Shown: one piece after another, positions 1-13,290 of the stretch
Position numbering within the stretch: the first letter of the stretch is position 1
How the letters are laid out: each line of letters opens with the position of its first letter
Assembly: GCA_030248135.1 (NCBI GenBank)
Contig: JASANC010001867.1
Coordinates: 1-64,000, forward strand
DNA: 64,000 nt
Reading direction: 5' to 3'
Source of the DNA: Theristus sp. LFF4_11
Taxonomy: Eukaryota; Nematoda; Chromadorea; Monhysterida; Xyalidae
Notes under the pieces: model-generated
The model's database searches: none
What the model was told of the DNA's origin: nothing
What the model saw: the letters and a program-made list of their open reading frames with translations, nothing else
Translations under genes and position numbers: made by a program

Positions 1-401
1 TCGATGTTTTGCGCACACAGCGTGTGTAGAAGGTCACCACGAAAAAATTTCTCCTGCAGACAGCTTACCTATGGATTATCCACCTGTGTGCAGGAGAAAA
101 AATTCTCAGCTCCTTTTATGTTCACAATGCGAGGCACAGAAAGTTTGGAATTTTAGCGCGAACGACAGATGGGCCATATTATGCCTGCATCCGCTGTCCG
201 CTCCGCTAGCGCTTCGCTCGCGAATGGGCATGACATCCGCTGTCCGCTCCGCTAGCGCTTCGCTCGCGAATGGGCATGATCACGTCTGGCAGAACACGTT
301 TGAGTGAAACCATCGAAAAGTACAATGTTCTCCGAAAGTTCAAGAAAAACGATATGCTGGTATAATTCATGCAAAATGCAATAATAAATGCTCGTTCGCA
401 G
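1..401. other. Intron or upstream sequence before the P450 terminal exon
   Basis: No P450 exon could be recognised here. The stretch ends in a splice acceptor at 400-401 and is probably the last intron of the P450 gene. It holds a 46-bp perfect tandem duplication (188-233 and 234-279) that is GC-rich and partly self-complementary. Confidence 0.6.
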
Positions 402-769
402 GCACCACAGTGCTGCCGCAAATCTATTCGGTCATGCGAAATGAGCATGACTTTGCACAGCCAGAGGAGTTTCGTCCGGAGCGCTTCATTCTGAACGATG
501 ACGACACCAATGACGACGCATCGCTACAACTGAGCCAAGCACTAATCGAGCGTGTGATCCCGTTCAGCCTCGGCAAGCGGCAGTGTTTGGGCGAGTCGCT
601 CGCTAGAATGGAGCTGTTCATGATCTTCACGACGTTACTGCAGAAGTTTCGCTTTTCGCTGACGCCGGAAGACGCGCGCAAAACGCCGGCAGAGGTGCTG
701 AAGGGTGAACAGTCTGCGCTCGTCTGTCGTCCGATCGACTACGAGATTGCCGTTGCTATTCGCCAGTGA
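402..769 (+). CDS. Cytochrome P450, C-terminal exon (CYP2-like clan), partial
   Basis: This is the last exon of a microsomal-type cytochrome P450, a haem monooxygenase of the endoplasmic reticulum acting on lipids or xenobiotics. It opens after an acceptor at 400-401 in phase 1 and runs to TGA. Visible landmarks in order are the TVLPQIYSVMRNE strand, the FRPERF motif (PERF consensus), and the haem loop FSLGKRQCLGESLARME, which fits FxxGxRxCxG with its Cys thiolate ligand. About 122 residues are present where a full P450 has roughly 490-510, so the N-terminal part lies to the left of the window or in exons I cannot recognise in 1-400. The loop sequence and TTVLP strand look like the CYP2 clan common in nematodes. 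Substrate cannot be told. AATAAA-type polyadenylation signals follow near 923 and 998. Confidence 0.9.
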
Positions 770-1363
770 TTTTTTTTGCAAAGTTTCGTGTTGGCGCGAA
801 AATTGTGTTTGGGACGGACGAATGGTATGAATGTGGTTGTGGAATGCGAACAACAGTTTTTGCATACTCAAACTCAGTCGGTAGTTTATTTCATAAAAAT
901 TCATGTTTAGTGCGCAAAAAAAGAATAAAGAGCTAATCGATTTTACATCTTTTTAATGGTGTACTTTTGTTCACCGACATTTCCTGCTGTCATCATAAAT
1001 AAAAAGTTTATAAAAAGTTGTTTTTCTAACCGAATAACAATAAATCATCAATAACATGTTTACACAATTATTATCGAGGTTGGTGGGCGGTGCACGGCGG
1101 TTGATAATGGGTAAACAATAAACTGGACAACATAAAGTTCAGCAATTGAAAGTTTTCGAAGTTGATGATGTTCGTGAGCACGTAAACTTTTTTGTGCTGC
1201 CGAAAACCGGTTTTGAAAAAAATGAAAATTTTGTTGTTCAAATAACTTGTTGTTTTTCATTTTCCGTTCTCATCAACTGTTCAATTCCGATCAAAACTTT
1301 CGAATTCGTTTCAAGTCTGCGTTTTATTGTGACTGGCATACTCGACGCACCGAGAAACGCATC
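770..1363. other. Intergenic, P450 3' flank to small peptide gene
   Basis: AT-rich, with poly(A)-signal-like AATAAA copies just after the P450 stop. No coding exon is visible. Confidence 0.6.
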
Positions 1364-2024
1364 ATGACGTCGTTGCACTTTGTCGCCGCTTTGATTCTGC
1401 TGGTAGCCGGTTCGGCGTTGTCGGTCCCATGTCAGTTGGGTCTTTTTTGCTCGGAATTGCACGCATTTTTTGTTAACGCCTGTCACTTTTTCGCAGAATA
1501 CAGAGCACATACGAAACTTTGAATCACAGTAAGAAGAACAAATGTATCGGATTTGGATGAAATCAAGCAAAAAAGGTGACAGGTTTAAACAAACATACTG
1601 TTTATTTACTCACCAGTGGTGTAGCTCAACAAAAAAATAGCGTGCGGGGCACACGATCAATTTTGTCGAGCGTCCCATTGTTAGCTCAACAATACATGAA
1701 GTTCGCTGTTGGCGGTTTCGCCAAGTAGACGCATACCGCGGTGTCCCCTGGCTCGTCAGTGCGACGGACACCAGGCAGAACTGCCAAAGGTGTTTTACCA
1801 CAGACAGATCTTATAGTCTAGGTAAAACATCAGCGAACCCAGGTAGTAAAATTCGTTGAGTATGCGTGCTCATGAAGTGCGTCACTTGTCTTGCAGACTG
1901 CAAACCAGCGCGATGCCCCGGCTGCACGTCGCCGTGCAAATGCCTCTGGTGGTCGGGCTACGGCTGTCGCTGCGTCAATCCAACCAATCCGCATTGGTTC
2001 TGTGCGTATACCATGAAAGAATAG
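1364..2024 (+). CDS. Small secreted cysteine-rich peptide (gene E), two exons
   Basis: I do not recognise this gene; the model is mine. Exon 1 (1364-1439) encodes a signal peptide beginning MTSLHFVAALILLVAGS and ends at a phase-1 donor (GTCTTT, weak). Exon 2 (1897-2024) follows a good acceptor (CTTGCAG). Together they give 67 residues. The mature part of about 45 residues has nine Cys in the pattern CxGCxxPCxCxW...GCRCxxPxNPxxxC. The same motif ends the minus-strand gene at 31705-32811, which supports exon 2 as real coding sequence. Gene D has a Pro-rich middle exon that I cannot find here, so an exon between 1440 and 1896 could be missing. That intron holds a short inverted-repeat element (1470-1602). 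Function is unknown; a secreted disulfide-rich peptide is all that can be said. Confidence 0.55.
1470..1602. mobile_element. MITE, CCTGTCAC family, copy 1
   Basis: Inverted ends: CCTGTCACTTTTTCGCAGAA on the left and its near complement (GCAAAAAAGGTGACAGG) on the right, about 130 bp apart, inside the intron of the small peptide gene. The same ends recur at 62303-62500, and a single end is seen near 55126. Confidence 0.55.
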
Positions 2025-5000
2025 TACTTCACAGCGGATGAAAAGTGCAAGATGTTCGTTTTCGATTAATGAACATGCGGTAAAGCGGGAAAAATTTAAT
2101 ATTCAGTGTGCGAAAGTAAGGAATTTTACACGGTCACTTGTATCTCAAACCCCTTGATTCTAATTTTGTTTCAAGTCAATTTCAGTGGAGCACCTTTTGA
2201 AAAAACAGCGTTAATTGGCAAAGAATTTACACTCCCGAAAGACCGGAATTTACAAAGTGATACGTGATCTATTGAATTGATATGACTTCTATTTGACTGA
2301 TAGATTTGAGTGATGCCTTTCTGGATAAATACCAATATAAAATCAAAACTAACGTGGTTACATACATCAGTTTTATGTCAACTCCAGCTGTCGTCCCACA
2401 TATCAGTCGACTGGACCACCGCGGAACATTTTTTTCTAAAATGCGCATTTTTTCACACCGCGCTCAAAAAGACATCCATATGATTTGAGTCCGGGCCACT
2501 CCATAACTGTCAGAAAAATATGGCACTTTTCAGTTTCCGTGACTAAAATCAATTTATATTAATCATCCGACGGATGGAATGCACATTATGCCCTGTCTGT
2601 CTGCATATACCTGCATTGTTTCGAGTCCGGGCTTGAAAACATTTATTTTATAAACTCTCAGACGCCCCGGCAAACTTCAGTCGTGTTTTTTCTTCTTCAA
2701 ATCCGGCGGCTTCTTTGCGAGGCTCATTACTTTTGCTGCTGCTTTGCACGACAGGCTATTTAGGTTTCAAATGGTTTTTCGCGCGCGCTGTTCAAAATTG
2801 GCTGGCCAAGGAAAAATCACGCGCGTGTTTTCAATTCAGACAAAGAAATCAAAAGAGCTCTCGCAAAACTTCGCAAGCACACCGGGTGTTTTCAACATGA
2901 GTGTTATCCTATAGCGTGAAACCTGCAATGATGAGATACCGATGTCACGCACAATACTGCCGCCGTTCAAATTGTCAACGTTTTTTGAAATAAGGCTCAT
3001 GGTTTTCTGTGGCGCTTTTTTACATCTTGCACGTATCGTCACGGATACGGCCTCGTATCCCGGAGGATATGGACACCCTTTGAGAGAAATTGTTATGTCA
3101 AATAAGAAAGCATATTTTTATGAAGTTAACATATACATATGTACACAGACATGACAAAGTGCACGCACAAATGTTGGTCCACAATAGACACACGAATGTT
3201 CCACTCCACAGAGGACTAACATGTATCGTAAAAAGTGGCTGGTGTTGGGTTAGCTTGATGCATTCACTATGTGTCTTTCATTTATTGGGATATCATGTGT
3301 CTCCAAACGTTTTCAATGGCAGCACAAAAAAAACATAAAACTGAATTGAAAAATTGAAATTAGTTACTGCCGAATTCAGCAAAGTTCAAAAACAAGATCT
3401 TGACAAACTAGCCTCCAACTTTGCTTGACAGTCCTGCTGGAGCCGGCCGGAACTGACACGTTCACATTTGCTGCCATCCACCATGGAGCGATTGCTTGCA
3501 ACAGCTTTTTTGCAGCATGATTCGTGTGGACGCAGTGTGGGTGCCTTCAATGTGTTTTCAATATGTTTTCGGTTGCATCGGTTTGCCATGTATGCAAAGT
3601 ATTATGTGCCCGCGTTCTTGTATAGGCGTGTGTTCCCATATTTCCCGCGATGTGATGTGTTTCCAATATGTTTTTGTTTTGGTTCAATTCTTTGTTGCTG
3701 TATGTATAATGTGTCGTTCTGTAGCGTTTGATGCATGGCGCATAAATTCTTGCGCTTGCACGAATAAATACTAACAACTTTTGACGTATCAGATAGCGAT
3801 AGAGCAACATTCTGCCGGAGCAATTTTGGCGACGTTTTCTGCTTTTCGTGCGTATGATTATGCTTGTTCATTCTACTTCTGATTATTGTCCGCTGCACTG
3901 CGCACACTTTTCAGTTTCACCAATTAAATTTTTTAGCGACAAGGCTCAGTACGACCATTTTTTAAACCGCCGTATTGTTAAGGCAACACTTGCGAATTAT
4001 CCCAATAATTTCGACCATTTTCCATGCGACACCAGCAGCACATAATCCAGCCACATTCAACATTCGTCATTAAGTGCAGTTTTGTCGGCGATTACACTTC
4101 CGTGTGTCAAAAGAGATAGAACCATATGTTTCCCCGGACTTCTGCCTCGGTGTATGGCCTGGATTGGTCTCATTGGTTTTATATCTCTGACCGTTGCGGT
4201 GTAATAATAACTACGGAATGACCGAGTAAACATGACAGCTTTTTTCAGGGTGCAAGGAGCGCGCGAAATTTGAATGAAAGAAAAAGACGTTCAGAAACCA
4301 AATTGTATGTCAATTTTGACGCGTTTTTTCAGACTTATGGATTCTTCGTGCTATTCTGTTCATTCTTGCTCCCTTGAACACATGATTAGAAGTTATGTTG
4401 GCATTTTTGAAAAAGACAACTCCTAGTCTGCGACTGATCCCGCCTTGACGAGCTGCCTTATTTATTCGGCCATACTGTATGTTAGGGTCGATTATTATTG
4501 AACATTATTTTCCTTTTTCGCCGACGTTGCAAAACTGTACGTGTAGTATGTATGTACATGTGCATGGGTCTCAAACGTGGGTTTATGTATTTGTCATGGG
4601 TAATTTTCAGCTGTTCCGATTCTTTTTTATTTTTCTTAACGATCATGTCAATAAGCAGGGAAAGCAGCCAAGGGTTCAGATATTCCGAATTTCAGTCGCG
4701 GCGTAGCGTCTGGCTCGTTAAACCCACAAATGACCTGCCTCTCGCGGACACATGTTATGGTGCCAATTTCCAATATACGTATGTATACATGACCCGCCCC
4801 AGGAACCAATGTACAGACATAAATGTGTCAACTGTTTTTGCGACCAACCGTAAAAAAATGGCATAAAATCCTGTCGACCGACAGACTGTAGGCACGTTCA
4901 AACTTTAGCGACAAGCGTTTTTTTACGACCCACCTCAAACAAAGAAAAACGCGTGTACATTTGCATGATTGAGGTGCGCTTTTCCATGTGAGTCTTTTCG

Positions 5001-6293
5001 CAATCAAATTTGCGCTCAAACAAGTAGACCAGTTTGACTTTATGTGTTTTCGGCCAACAGCTCTATCCAAACTCGATTTCGCGGTCGGCTTTTATCGTCT
5101 TCAAGTTTGTATGCCTATGAAAGTGACATACATTGCACGCGTGGTATCCAAAAGTAAAAAGCCCAAAGGTTGAAAGGTCTGATGCACACAAGTTTAGCGA
5201 AAGCCAGCCGATTTGGCGAAGTTAAAAGCATATTTTTTCTTCGTTTTCAGACAGTTGTTTGGCCTCAATTGCTCCCTAAATATGAGAATAAAATGAGAGG
5301 AATAAGTCACTCAACGAAATGGATTACATTTTCTTGATAACCCTTTTTACTTTATTAACGTTTGGGACTTGCCCGAACTCACTGTTTTTCTTTATTTTTT
5401 GCTTTCTCCAGAAACCATGACCGCTATAGCTTTAGAAAATTTTCTTAACGGAAAAGTATGACTGAAAATCGAATATGAAAAAAACCGACTTGCCACTCAT
5501 CATCGGCATTCTTACAGAAAAAACACAAAAATCCGGATTAGCAGACAATCACAATGGAGGCTTAATCAGTGAAAGCACTGCATGCAAGAAAATGCAGCGT
5601 TCAAAACTGCGGTTTCTGTCACTCTAATTTTGCTGATGAAAAGAGTGCAGCTGTGCGGTAGTGGCGAAGCGGGTCCATATATTTTTCGTTGCTATTATTT
5701 CATATGCTTCAGTAAGCTTTGTTTTGGTTACCACAATCAGACAACATGCATTACTAACGCAAATTATTGAAATGCACATTATTGGTGCGATACCCTGGTG
5801 CGCTAACAAATTTCTATTTCGAAAAGCGTTCTTTTCATGACGTACAGTTCCATACGTCTCGTAGAAATTTGACATCTGGCGATCTGACTTCGGTTTTAAT
5901 GCAATCCATTGCTACAATGATAATTTCGTTGATACTTTGTATGTTGTTCAGTTTGCAAAGTGACATTTTATGAAGGCCGTGGTGATATAACTTTGTTTTC
6001 AAAAGTAACGGCACACGATGGTCCCCTGTTTTGCGCATGTAGGTACAAGCATAAAACAATACTCATTTATTTGTCGGCTGGTTAAAGTATCTGCTTATGC
6101 TCATGGACAATAATAATTCAGCTTGTGCTTTTACAGCTCAAAAACGGTTTTTTCCACGATCAAAAACATAAAACATACGGTTCTCTGATGTTCAAACATG
6201 ATCAACATGTATATAGATTTTCATGTATATTCTAGTACATAACGGACCGTTGGTTCGGGCCTTTTGCGTATCCGTATATGAAAATTGTTAAAA

Positions 6294-6487
6294 TACAGGG
6301 TAGTCCGAAAATCATCGAAAAAAATTAATTTAAAATAAAGTTACTTTATTTGTTGAAAGTTACGCTAAACTATCAAAGTTGCTTTATTTGTGGAAAGTTA
6401 CTTTATTTGTGGAAACTTACGCTAAAATAGGAAAGCGCCTACAGTGCTGACTTCAGTGTGACCACCATCTTTCCGTCACACCCTGTA
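6294..6487. mobile_element. Mariner-like MITE with TA target duplication
   Basis: A 190-bp stretch (6296-6485) starts CAGGGTAGTCCGAAAATC and ends GTCACACCCTG. It is flanked by TA on both sides, as for Tc1/mariner insertions. The interior holds degenerate tandem copies of an AGTTACTTTATTTGTGGAAA motif. It has no coding capacity. Confidence 0.5.
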
Positions 6488-7889
6488 CACACATACAATA
6501 TCGCATGTGAAAACCGCATTACATATATATCCACTCAAACAATATTGGATACATAGTACTTACGTTATTGGTTCGATATCCGGGCACAAAACAAACATCA
6601 CGTACCATAGATGGATGACATTGCAAGTAAATAAGGCTATCTTGGAATATGAACCAATACTGTAAAGTTATTGAACAGGTGAACCTATGCTGAAAGTGAC
6701 TAGTTTGTAATCTTTTTTAATCTGAATTGAACACAGTTTAATTTTTGCACTACATGTACTAGAATCTATTTTGAACGTTTAAAACTATTTCTAAGATTTG
6801 TTATTTGTCTCTGAACGCGAGAATCTAGCCTAGGTCCATTAGCTTAACCGCCTGCATGCACCATCTCCCCCATCATGCTAGTTTGTTTCTCTGTTCTCAT
6901 TGTGTACAATTGTATATTGCATGCCAGATATCAAAAAGAAGCTAAATAGTATTTCTCTTGATAGACGCTGGAAACGGAAAAGCCAGACGGAAAAACCGCA
7001 TCATGTTTTACTCTCCTCTCTGAGCTTTCGCTCGTATCTAAAACGTAAGGTAGGTATCAAATTTTGCACCTGATAAAATACAGAATTTATAATCAAGAAA
7101 GACCTGCCACAGTATGTTGATTTTTAGTTTCAAGTGATCTGAACAAGCACAGGAACCGAATAAAAACGACAACTACTGCATGAGAAAAAGTTAAATAATC
7201 CAGAACTTAGGTAATTAACGTATACCGAAGTGGTGTCAGCTGTCCTGTCCGTCGGAGCGTCCTGTCCGTCGGGTTGACCGCCGCGGTGTCCTGCGCAACT
7301 AAAAATATCTCGTCAGCAGTGAGTAGAGAAACCACCACTACCAGTTGTTTTGCGTAGCTGCTTTTCTTTCCGAGATAAGACACCGGGGCAGAGACGGACA
7401 CCGCGACGGACATGCACATCGGACAGCACTTTGGACATTTTTATTTGGCGTATAGCGCCAGTCTGCCCTGTTAAACCGTCATATTTTTGTTTATTTCATT
7501 GTGTCTCAAATTTTGCCAAATTGTCATTGTCAAATTCAATTGTTTATTATATCTTGATAGTCTGCAAGAAACACCACAACATCGGGAGATTGATGTTCGG
7601 TTGAAACTGTTTCTCTATAATTCCAATAAGACAGACATTTCGATGTTTTTGGAAACACACAACACTTCCAGCCCATCAAACAGCTGCACGAAGTGCCATT
7701 CTTCTAATTAGCATTTTTTTCTTTCCTTCTTCTCCTCCATTCCCACATAAGAAACGAACACGAAAACAGGAAATTGGCTGAAAAAACCTGTTGTCGACTG
7801 CGTATTTCCCAGTTTCAAGCAGACGACGCTTTAGTGCTCTTCAAAAATTGGCGCAAGCGGGGCAATATCAGCAGTTGACCAAAAACCAG

Positions 7890-8085
7890 TCGTGGCCTGG
7901 GTGGTATCTCGTTGTCTGTGCGTTCGGGGATCGAGCCCCGCCGAGGGGTGTACTGTATAAGCACTTAATGACAGAGAAAACTCGATGGGCAGCCTACTTG
8001 ACGGCGTTCTGTACGTTTTTCTGGGTTAGCCCTGTTAACGCGGTTAGCCCGGTTAAAACATCGCCAAAAATCACCGATCGTTCGT
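7890..8085 (+). mobile_element. tRNA-derived SINE, copy 1
   Basis: The head carries an A-box-like TGGCCTGGGTGG and a B-box-like GGGATCGAGCCCC followed by GCCGAGGGG. The body (CACTTAATGACAGAGAAAAC, CTCGATGGGC) ends near GCCAAAAATCACCG. The same layout recurs at 14263, 49738, 53614 and, inverted, at 29230, so it is a dispersed Pol III retroposon and not a tRNA gene. Confidence 0.8.
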
Positions 8086-9822
8086 TCCGTAACTTGCTTG
8101 ATCAATTTCAAATCATTATCAAAAAGTTATAGAAAGCTACACTACTCAGTGCAGCAGCCAATCACTGTGCAAAAAATCTGACACGTTTGGTTTATTGTGG
8201 CGTTTGCCGTTGTTTTGAAATGAAAGAAGAAAAGCATCATGGGTTGGTGCAGTTGATCGGTTTATTAGCGCTTCAGCGTTGCACTCTACAGAAAAACTCC
8301 AGCAAATCTGAACGTTTTCGAACAAAAATGTTCTAGAGTTTTCATTTTGCAACTTTCGCATAATAATAGTAAATACAATTTGCTTCTTTTGAACGAACTA
8401 TCGTCGTCGTCGTTCCCGTTGGTTCGCACTTATTGCGCGTTTTTGGTGTCTCTGTTCGTTTTTTTCAAACCTCCCGGCGCATTTACGCGAGGCCATTTTT
8501 TTGTTAGCTGCATGCAAGCGTGCACATGAAAGACCCATCCGAAACTGGCACATACGGCGAACAAAAACATTTTTCTTGTTCGAGTCACCATATGTATCGT
8601 TTTGGGACTTTTTTATGTGTATAACCATACTGTATGTGTAGGATAAACATATGGAGTTTTTGTCCAAATTTCATGTGGTTTGGTATTGCCAATATAGCCA
8701 TAGTTTGGATATTTTTAGCCAATCCGAATCCGGGCGTTTCATGTTTTTTTGTGATGTTCTGCCTTGTTTGCGCCCATTATTCCGCTTCTGATTTTCTAGC
8801 AGGTGACGCAGCCCGATTTGTTTCATTCTTCACACCGAAACAACTTTACCGACCTCACCAACCGGCAACCATCATCAGGTTTAGCGGGCAAAAGAACGCT
8901 CGTTTTTGTCTTATCTGCAGCGGTTCGTGTGATCTGCACTTCTGAAAAATACAACTGTGACACATTTCTGTTGAGCTTTTGTATGCGAGTGTCCGAGACG
9001 TGAGTCCATCAATGCATTATTGCATATCCTGTTCCGGTGAGACATTGCCGCAGCGTTTTCAAATGTTGTTTTAAGACCCCGCTAAGTTTCAACACTTTTT
9101 TCTGTCTGTTGGTAGCTTGGTGTTTTCCTGACTATTTCCTGAAGAAAGCAGCAATTATTTGTTTTGTCACCTGTTTGAACGTGTCGAGCTGTTCAGTTCA
9201 GCGTTCTTTTGTGGTGGTTTTCAAGGGGACACACTTGTTCTGAATGTTGCAATCAGCTGGAAGCAAATGTACACCATTGACATTTTTTTGCGTAGTTTTA
9301 GGTGTCTGTTTGAAAATGCCTTTTCATTTATAATTTTTAAAGTTTCAGACTGTTCATTTGAGATTTCGAATTTTTCCTTTTACAAAAAACCCTTTCAGCT
9401 GTGACGCCAACAACGCCATGCCGTGACAAAAAAGCCGACGTCAAACAGCCGTTATTTATATTCAATTCGAAAATGCATTATTGCGGCGTCATGGTGTGTC
9501 CGTCACACGACAAACCGACCAACAGCTAAAAACAAATAAGAATTCACATCTGGCTAAGCAACAATGAGCAAACAAATAAGACGCACGGCGGCCAGTTTGG
9601 CGGGTCGCTGCTATTCGCCTGTGTACGTGCACACACACATTATTGTCGTGAATTTTTTTTAATTCCGCTACCGTATTAGCATGAATTTCTGCGACCGAAG
9701 CGACGAAACCTAGATTATAGAGTGTTTGCGCCCATCGCGCTAGAGTGAAACCGCAGGGCACATGTACATACTTGACTAAACCACCACTGAGCCAGATTAT
9801 CAACTGAAAAGCGTCCGCGAAA

Positions 9823-9978
9823 ATGATGGGCCGAGGCGTCGCCCTTGGCATGGGCAAACTGAACTTGAACGAGTTCAAAAATGCGCCGGGACCGCACATT
9901 CGGCAGTTGCAGAGGATGGAGGCGGAGCAGAAGCAGATACGAAGACAGGTGATCATCAGGAAACGCGTCGATCGACAG
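9823..9978 (+). CDS. Candidate first exon of an unrecognised small protein
   Basis: An open exon of 52 codons starts ATGATGGGCCGAGG and ends at a donor (GACAG|GTGCGT). It encodes a basic, Gln/Arg-rich segment (MGKLNLNEFKNAPG, then RQLQRMEAEQKQIRRQ). Its base composition is more coding-like than its surroundings. An acceptor at 10727-10728 would continue in phase for 24 codons to a TGA at 10801-10803, giving a protein of about 76 residues, but that join is a guess. It could instead be a non-adjacent 5' exon of the TMEM200-like gene 3.3 kb downstream, although that gene has its own plausible start. I recognise no family. Confidence 0.3.
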
Positions 9979-12900
9979 GTGCGTTGCATTTGGAATGGTT
10001 GTTCGATTTTTATATATTTTTTATTTTCGTGTTATTTTTACCTCCGTTTTTGCATGTTGGACTGCGGACTGACCCCGCGAGTTGCTTTGAACGCTGCGGT
10101 TTCGCACTTTCACCCCTGCCCCCGCTCCCGGTAAGCTGAAGACCTTGCTGGCTTTATGTAATGCGAAGCGAATGTACGTTGCTTCATAAGACGAGTTCAA
10201 AAGGTGCCAATTGGGCTATTCAAATGCTGTCAATTTATTGTCAAATGTGTTTATTGCCCAGTCTGTCTGACTGTACATTAATTCTGTTCAATGGTTTGAA
10301 ATTTTATGCCATTTGAAATCTTGAAAAAATTCAGGGTGTCGTGACGTTTTTTAGCGGTTCTGTACGGTGCAAAAGCCAATTTAGCTAAAATATAATTTTC
10401 AATTTTGTTGCGGGAAAATATGATTGATACCTAGTTCGTCAATGAATTTTAATTTATTTCATGTCAGCTGTTGCTGTAACGTGCGGCGGAAAAAGAATCC
10501 GCAACATTTTTTATATTCCATATATCTAACTTGTATTGGCAATGTTTTTTGCACTCGTTCCCATTTCACAATTCGTCTTCCATGACAGTTGACATTATTC
10601 AAACTTGTTGTTCAAGTTGTTTTTGTTCATCCAGTAATTCAAGTATTCTTGTTAACGATTGTCCAACTCCAAGTTTCTGTCTCTAACAACTGTTCATAGT
10701 TTTCTCAAATTACCAGTTGCTTCAGCAGGTACAATGTACATTACCTCCTAAACACGGCAGATTATGTGTTCGGCTACAAAGCGAAGTGAAGAAATTTTGG
10801 TGATGGTAAGTTTTCTGAACTTTTTTCAAATTTCATACTTTTTCAAGAGACCATTAAATATTACAAGCGGTTATTGATGTTCTTCTGTTGCTAACATTCT
10901 GGTTCTACGTGTGTGGAGTGTTAAATTTTTGACAGACCCGTTTCGCGTGAAATCTGCCATAAAAAGTTGTAGAATTATATTTCGTCCCCAACAACTCCTG
11001 TTTTAACAAGAAGGCTCATTATTGCGGGTGGCGGCCACTTTTATGAAGTGATAAACATTGACACGTCAATAGTAGCGGCGTTTGCGAGCCGCTGTGAAAT
11101 TTCCAATAAGCACAACTTTCTGGTTGTGTTTATGTTTCTTTCTTTCTGATTTTCACTGTAACTGAGATTTTGCATGACGCGTGGAAGAAAAGCATTACAC
11201 ATTGTACCCGTGAATTCATTGTTGAGAATTGACATTCTTGAAAAACTGTTCCAAAAGAATATTTATTTTTTTGTCGTCTAAAACGAACCTAATCAATGGA
11301 AAGTCCCTTGGTTTGCTTAGTTTTTTCGCCGTTCCGGAGAGGTTTCTTTCCAGATGGGGTCTTCTTGTGCTATAATACTTGCATTATACATGCGTTTTTC
11401 TAATTTTCTTTTCGTTACATTCTGTAACTCCGCACATTTGCGCATGTAGTCCAGCAAAGATATTCAGAGGAAAACAAGCCTTCGTGGTCAACGAAATTAT
11501 GGTTTATCGTTGGCTGGTGGAATAGGGATTCACTTTATATGTGACGTGAAAATTTTTGTGCTCGTGTACCACTGAAAGATCCCGAAAACTGCTATTGAAA
11601 GTCTTCCTGTGCCAAAAGTTAAAGTGATGTCAGCCAAGGCTGTTGAGAGAGCCTCTGGAACTTTGTGCGGCTCTTCACGTCCACCTTAACTCAAGCTAAA
11701 CCAAGCACTATTTTCACCGTAATTCAATTTCCGCCCCTTTTAACAGTTGCAAAAGTTTCATTATTTCTACCACTGTTTTCCCGCTTCTTACAATATATTG
11801 CGACGCACACCACGCAGATCCCGCATTTTCTGTGGGTTTCATTACAGCCCGATTTAATGAATATGCTTACTTGCTTGATCTTGAATGCACGTTAACTTGG
11901 TTGTAATGGAAAAAAAATTAATTTCACGGCTTTACACACGCGATATTACTCACATAAAATCTACTCTATGAAAACTCAGAAGGGAACTATCAGCCAAGTG
12001 CTTAGCATCAGTATTCAGTAACCCTTGGTTGGCGCCGATACCAATAAATCTTTGACAAGAAGAAAAAACCAAAAATCTTTTTTGCCGACATTGAAACTTT
12101 TCAAAAGGGGTCAGCAAACATCGATGTACTGAAATTGTGCGTAAAAAGACTTATGGACATAAGACACGGGAGAATTGAGCTTTTGTTTAAGGACAGATTC
12201 ATAATGACTTGGCTCACTTGACTGTAGCATTTTCGTACGAACATGTGCGTCAATGAACAAAGACAAAGCAAAAGCAGCCGCGGTATTCCACGACCAGAGC
12301 GCGCTTTTCAAGCACCAAAAGTCTTTGCAATGATCTGTGCTTTTTTAGTTTTCTTAGAGCTCCATAGTCCTGTGCGCTAAATTAATGCCCATTATTCAAG
12401 TAGAGTGTCTTGCCTATTCTCGCCGAGGTGACCGGAACTTAAGAGATTATGGATTCTTTATGCGTTCGTGTAGCCAGTTTCAAAACGACATATGCATAAC
12501 GACCGAAATACATGTACGACATTAGAGCAAAACTCACAAGCAAACTTTGCGTGAAACGCTTCAGCGGTTGTTTCATGAACCCACAGAGCTATTTCGTTTT
12601 GAAACATTCCGCCATATTTCAGAATCCTCTTATCTAAGAGTGGCATCTTTTCTCAGAGAACCCTCCAGTCCAGTGTAGGACTGTATGTACATTGTACATG
12701 TATGTGTGATTGTTAATGCATCTGTCGCCTGTATAGTGCTTTTTTATTCTTGATAGTCCTGTTTTCTCCATTCCGTCTCTACTGATCACTTGTTTTTGTA
12801 GTTATTTCGCCTTAATTCTGCAACGAGAATGAAACTCGCGCCCGCACTTGCACTTCAGTCGCCGCACCACCCGCTTGATTAGCAACTGCTCCCGCCTCCC

Positions 12901-13290
12901 CGTGACACATCCAGACGCGTTGACGTCACGTCATTGAAAAAAAGTATTATCAATCTTTTTTCTGCGACTGAGTGCGTTTGCAGACGTCGAAGGACGCTAA
13001 TTTCAATCTTTGTGTGCCAATTCAAAACAGCCCAAGTGGCTCGGCCCTACTTTGGGGACACGGATCACTTTGCCAATTTTGAATTCCCGCGTCATGCATG
13101 AAACGGTCTATGCGCGCGCTGAGTCTCGGGACCAAAATTAAAGTTATTATAATTCTTGCACAGTCGCGTTGCCCGAGTTTGCACATACACACCCGCATAA
13201 ATGTCCTGGCCTCAGCAACAGAGAAACTTCCTGCCCGGATATGGTGACCACTTATAACAACGCCATTTTCATCGTCATTGTTGCAAAACT
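9979..13290. other. Gene-poor stretch before the TMEM200-like gene
   Basis: No supported exon apart from the possible continuation at 10729-10803. The dispersed repeat at 12965-13160 lies just upstream of the TMEM200-like start. Basal promoter elements could not be picked out with confidence. Confidence 0.5.
12965..13160. repeat. Dispersed repeat R1, copy 1
   Basis: Shares long matching blocks with 57200-57400 in the same orientation: TTTCAATCTTT, GCCAATTCAAAA.AGCC.AAGTG, CCAATTTTGAATTCC, CGTCATGCATGAAAC, and TATGCGCG...GAGTCTCGGG. No coding frame is evident. Element type is undetermined. Confidence 0.6.

Larger units (their letters stand above)
2025..9822. other. Long gene-poor stretch
   Basis: Nearly 7.8 kb with no exon I can support. 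Open frames are short, lack family resemblance and sit in AT-rich sequence with stops throughout. It contains a mariner-like MITE (6294-6487) and SINE copy 1 (7890-8085), listed separately. GTGTCCGTC-rich segments at 7230-7420 recall 1731-1770 but are too degenerate to define. Confidence 0.55.

Noticed and set aside
2715..2900. Hydrophobic leader-like frame (SLLLLLLCTTGYLGFKWFF)
   Set aside because: It looks like a signal peptide, but no donor, following exon or paralogue supports a gene.
7925..7945. tRNA gene suggested by A/B boxes at the repeated heads
   Set aside because: No closing acceptor stem or anticodon arm could be drawn, and the same head is followed by a shared non-tRNA body at five loci, so it is a SINE.
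9489..9989. 166-codon minus-strand frame
   Set aside because: It overlaps the better plus-strand exon at 9823-9978, has no recognisable domain and begins without a plausible start context.
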